A stretch of 64,000 bases of DNA, taken from Blasia pusilla. Lineage: Eukaryota; Marchantiophyta; Marchantiopsida; Blasiales. This document shows, piece after piece, positions 62,501-64,000 of the stretch (the stretch's first letter is position 1; every line of letters starts with the position of its first letter). The notes beneath the pieces are model-generated. The model was not told the DNA's origin and ran no database searches. It saw nothing but the letters and a program-made list of their open reading frames with translations. A program made the translations under genes and the position numbers. Location: positions 15,748,001 through 15,812,000 of the forward strand of contig CM114271.1 of the NCBI GenBank assembly GCA_050084515.1. Reading direction: 5' to 3'.

Positions 62501-62629
62501 TGCGGATAGGACTGCCATGCACATGACTGGATGAGACGGGTTTGTTTTAAATCAGTTAAATGTGATTAATTAATTAGATAGGACAAGTGTTATAATAGGA
62601 GGCCACCTTAAAAGACCAGTCAACTTGTA
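59533..62629. other. Upstream region of the AP2 gene and intergenic DNA
   Basis: The promoter of the WRI1-like gene must lie here. I see no unambiguous TATA box at a typical distance. Composition is balanced. No further gene is supported: open stretches such as 61203-61445 plus have no recognisable motif. Confidence 0.4.
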
Positions 62630-62860
62630 GCCAATGTCCGGGGAGAACCGGGGTTACGTGTTGAGCTGGCTGGAAGAATTTGAGAATTTCCGATTCAGTT
62701 CGTTACTTACCGGCCAAAAAAGAGGGTTCATGGAGGGTGTCCTTCGTATCCGTGTCTATTTAGCCGGCTGGAATGAAGAAAACTTCGAAAAATGCCTCTT
62801 GGATTTGTAGAGACCGAAAACGTACCGGTTGTCACGAAAAAACTCCCTAGACCCTACTTG
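62630..62860 (+). repeat. Dispersed repeat, related to 48110-48300
   Basis: Collinear words are listed under 48110-48300. Differences scattered over the pair suggest an old duplication. The flanks do not match, so the pair is a dispersed repeat and not part of a larger duplication. Confidence 0.6.
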
Positions 62861-63460
62861 TAGCATGATAATCGTTGAGATGCATGTCTCTAAGGATAAT
62901 ATAGGTTCTTCTCAGTTTTCAAACCAGGATATCTATATTGTAATTTGATTTGAGGAGGGGGTATTACTTTATTTAATAGCTCCCTTCCCAAAGAAGTGAA
63001 GCCCTCCTTTAAAAGGAAGTCTCTTTTAAAATAGCATGAACACTTGAAAATAGTGGATGAAATCCACTATCCAAAACTTCGGTAAATAAATCAATGATGA
63101 TGCTCGCCAATCTTTTTTTACGTCTCAAACTTGGTAAATAACCTCTCCTATAATATGTTTTCCAATTCAGTAGTAGTCCAAAGTTCATTCGTACATCGCA
63201 CGGGCACCAGCTAGTAAATATTATTTCAAAATCGTCAAGTGCAAGGAACATGTTGTGCACCTATGTGTGTTCACCTTGACGAGCCTCATAAAAAACTAAC
63301 CCACTTATACAAAATCAAGTGAAGAGGTACCGAACATTAGTGTTCAATTCTAATGGTTAACCATGCTTAAAATATGGGCCCCAGCTCTTGCAAACCATGT
63401 CCGTAGACATGTCCAAACTTGTCTTTCCATATCCGTTCTAGGGACAGACTTGTCTAGTGT
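62861..63460. other. AT-rich intergenic DNA
   Basis: No gene. The end (63390-63450) has CATGTCCGTAGACATGTCC-type words related to the GC-rich TIR family. Confidence 0.35.
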
Positions 63461-63726
63461 TTTGCAACCATGTTTCATTTTCCTTTCCCATCTCATCTAT
63501 CTTTATGATCCCTTTCGGACCTCTCCCCTTCATTTCATTTCCATCCCCTTCTCTCTGTGATGTGAGTGTTTGGAGATGTGTCACCACATCTCCAAACGTA
63601 CTCTATCTTGTCTCTTCTCTATCAAGTTACTTACATCACATAGAGAAGGGGATGGAAATGTAACCAAGTGGAGAGGGATCATGAAGATACATGAGATGGA
63701 AAAGGAAAATGAAACATGGTTGCAAA
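63461..63726. mobile_element. Foldback (MITE-like) element with long imperfect inverted arms, 266 bp
   Basis: The left arm begins TTTGCAACCATGTTTCATTT (63461) and the right arm ends AAATGAAACATGGTTGCAAA (63726). The arms match imperfectly for about 100 bp and include CATCCCCTTCTCT / AGAGAAGGGGATG. A small inner hairpin is TTTGGAGATGTG/CACATCTCCAAA near 63571-63596. There is no ORF. The terminal word GCAACC resembles the ends of the 12538 element, so the two may be related. Confidence 0.75.
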
Positions 63727-64000
63727 CTGGGAAGTCATTTATAATTTTTTAGTGAATAATAATGCACAAATATCGTGAGTATTTAAGGTGGTTTCTCCGA
63801 GTTTAAATTTTATATCTCTCCTCCAAAAGAAATTTCTTAAAGAACACCCAATTTTGACATATTTTTGTATAATTTTTTCATATTTCCTTCATAATTCTCA
63901 AATTTTACAATCTGATTTTACAAGAAAATACAGATTATTATGCCTAACCATTTTCCTCTTAAAAAAAAACTAATTCTTTCCCAAACTAAAGTATCAGTCA
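63727..64000. other. AT-rich end of window
   Basis: No feature recognised. Confidence 0.3.

Overview
The window looks like TE-rich nuclear DNA of a land plant. It carries one intact multi-exon host gene, an AP2-family transcription factor of the WRINKLED1 type, with exon sizes (including a 9-nt micro-exon) that match the family as I know it. Most of the rest is degenerate Ty3/gypsy and Ty1/copia LTR retrotransposons, small foldback elements and AT-rich intergenic DNA. I cannot name the species. The retrotransposon features below make a bryophyte, lycophyte or other non-angiosperm plausible, but that is inference.

Layout. 1-5656 (-): 5' part of element A, a gypsy element cut by the window edge, with an 818-bp insertion in gag. 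5657-10.9 kb: no clear gene. 10.9-12.9 kb: a copia-type LTR relic, an isolated A/B-type terminal repeat and a small TIR element. 13412-22607 (+): element B, a relative of A. 22.6-23.2 kb: a perfect 40-bp-arm palindrome and a nearly identical 197-bp duplication. 23.2-28.5 kb: AT-rich, with a copia RNase H relic and its LTR. 28.5-32.0 kb (-): element D, an ordinary gypsy element truncated in RT. 32037-32534 (+): a fused pol/LTR fragment. 33986-43758 (-): element C, 9.77 kb, flanked by a 4-bp direct repeat. 43.8-56.6 kb: no clear gene, with GC-rich TIR elements. 56606-59532 (-): the WRI1-like gene. 59.5-64 kb: no clear gene, a dispersed repeat and a foldback element.

The most unusual system is the A/B/C retrotransposon family. 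Between the aspartic protease and the reverse transcriptase, copies B and C encode a cytosine-5 DNA methyltransferase domain. Motifs I, IV, VI and VIII and a C-terminal helix resemble Dnmt3-type enzymes. Element C also ends its integrase with a PHD-like zinc finger, so the element once carried both a DNA-methylation writer and a putative chromatin reader. Its terminal repeats are also odd. The 5' repeat (A1) lacks a 138-bp tail module that occurs once after the polypurine tract and again at the outer 3' end, giving A1-internal-B1-A2-B2. That order recalls DIRS/Ngaro split repeats, yet the element has a DDE integrase and a 4-bp target duplication. All copies here are dead: each has in-frame stops, and those I could check are TAG or TGA, often where the other copy has Gln. 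This fits decay of methylated cytosines.
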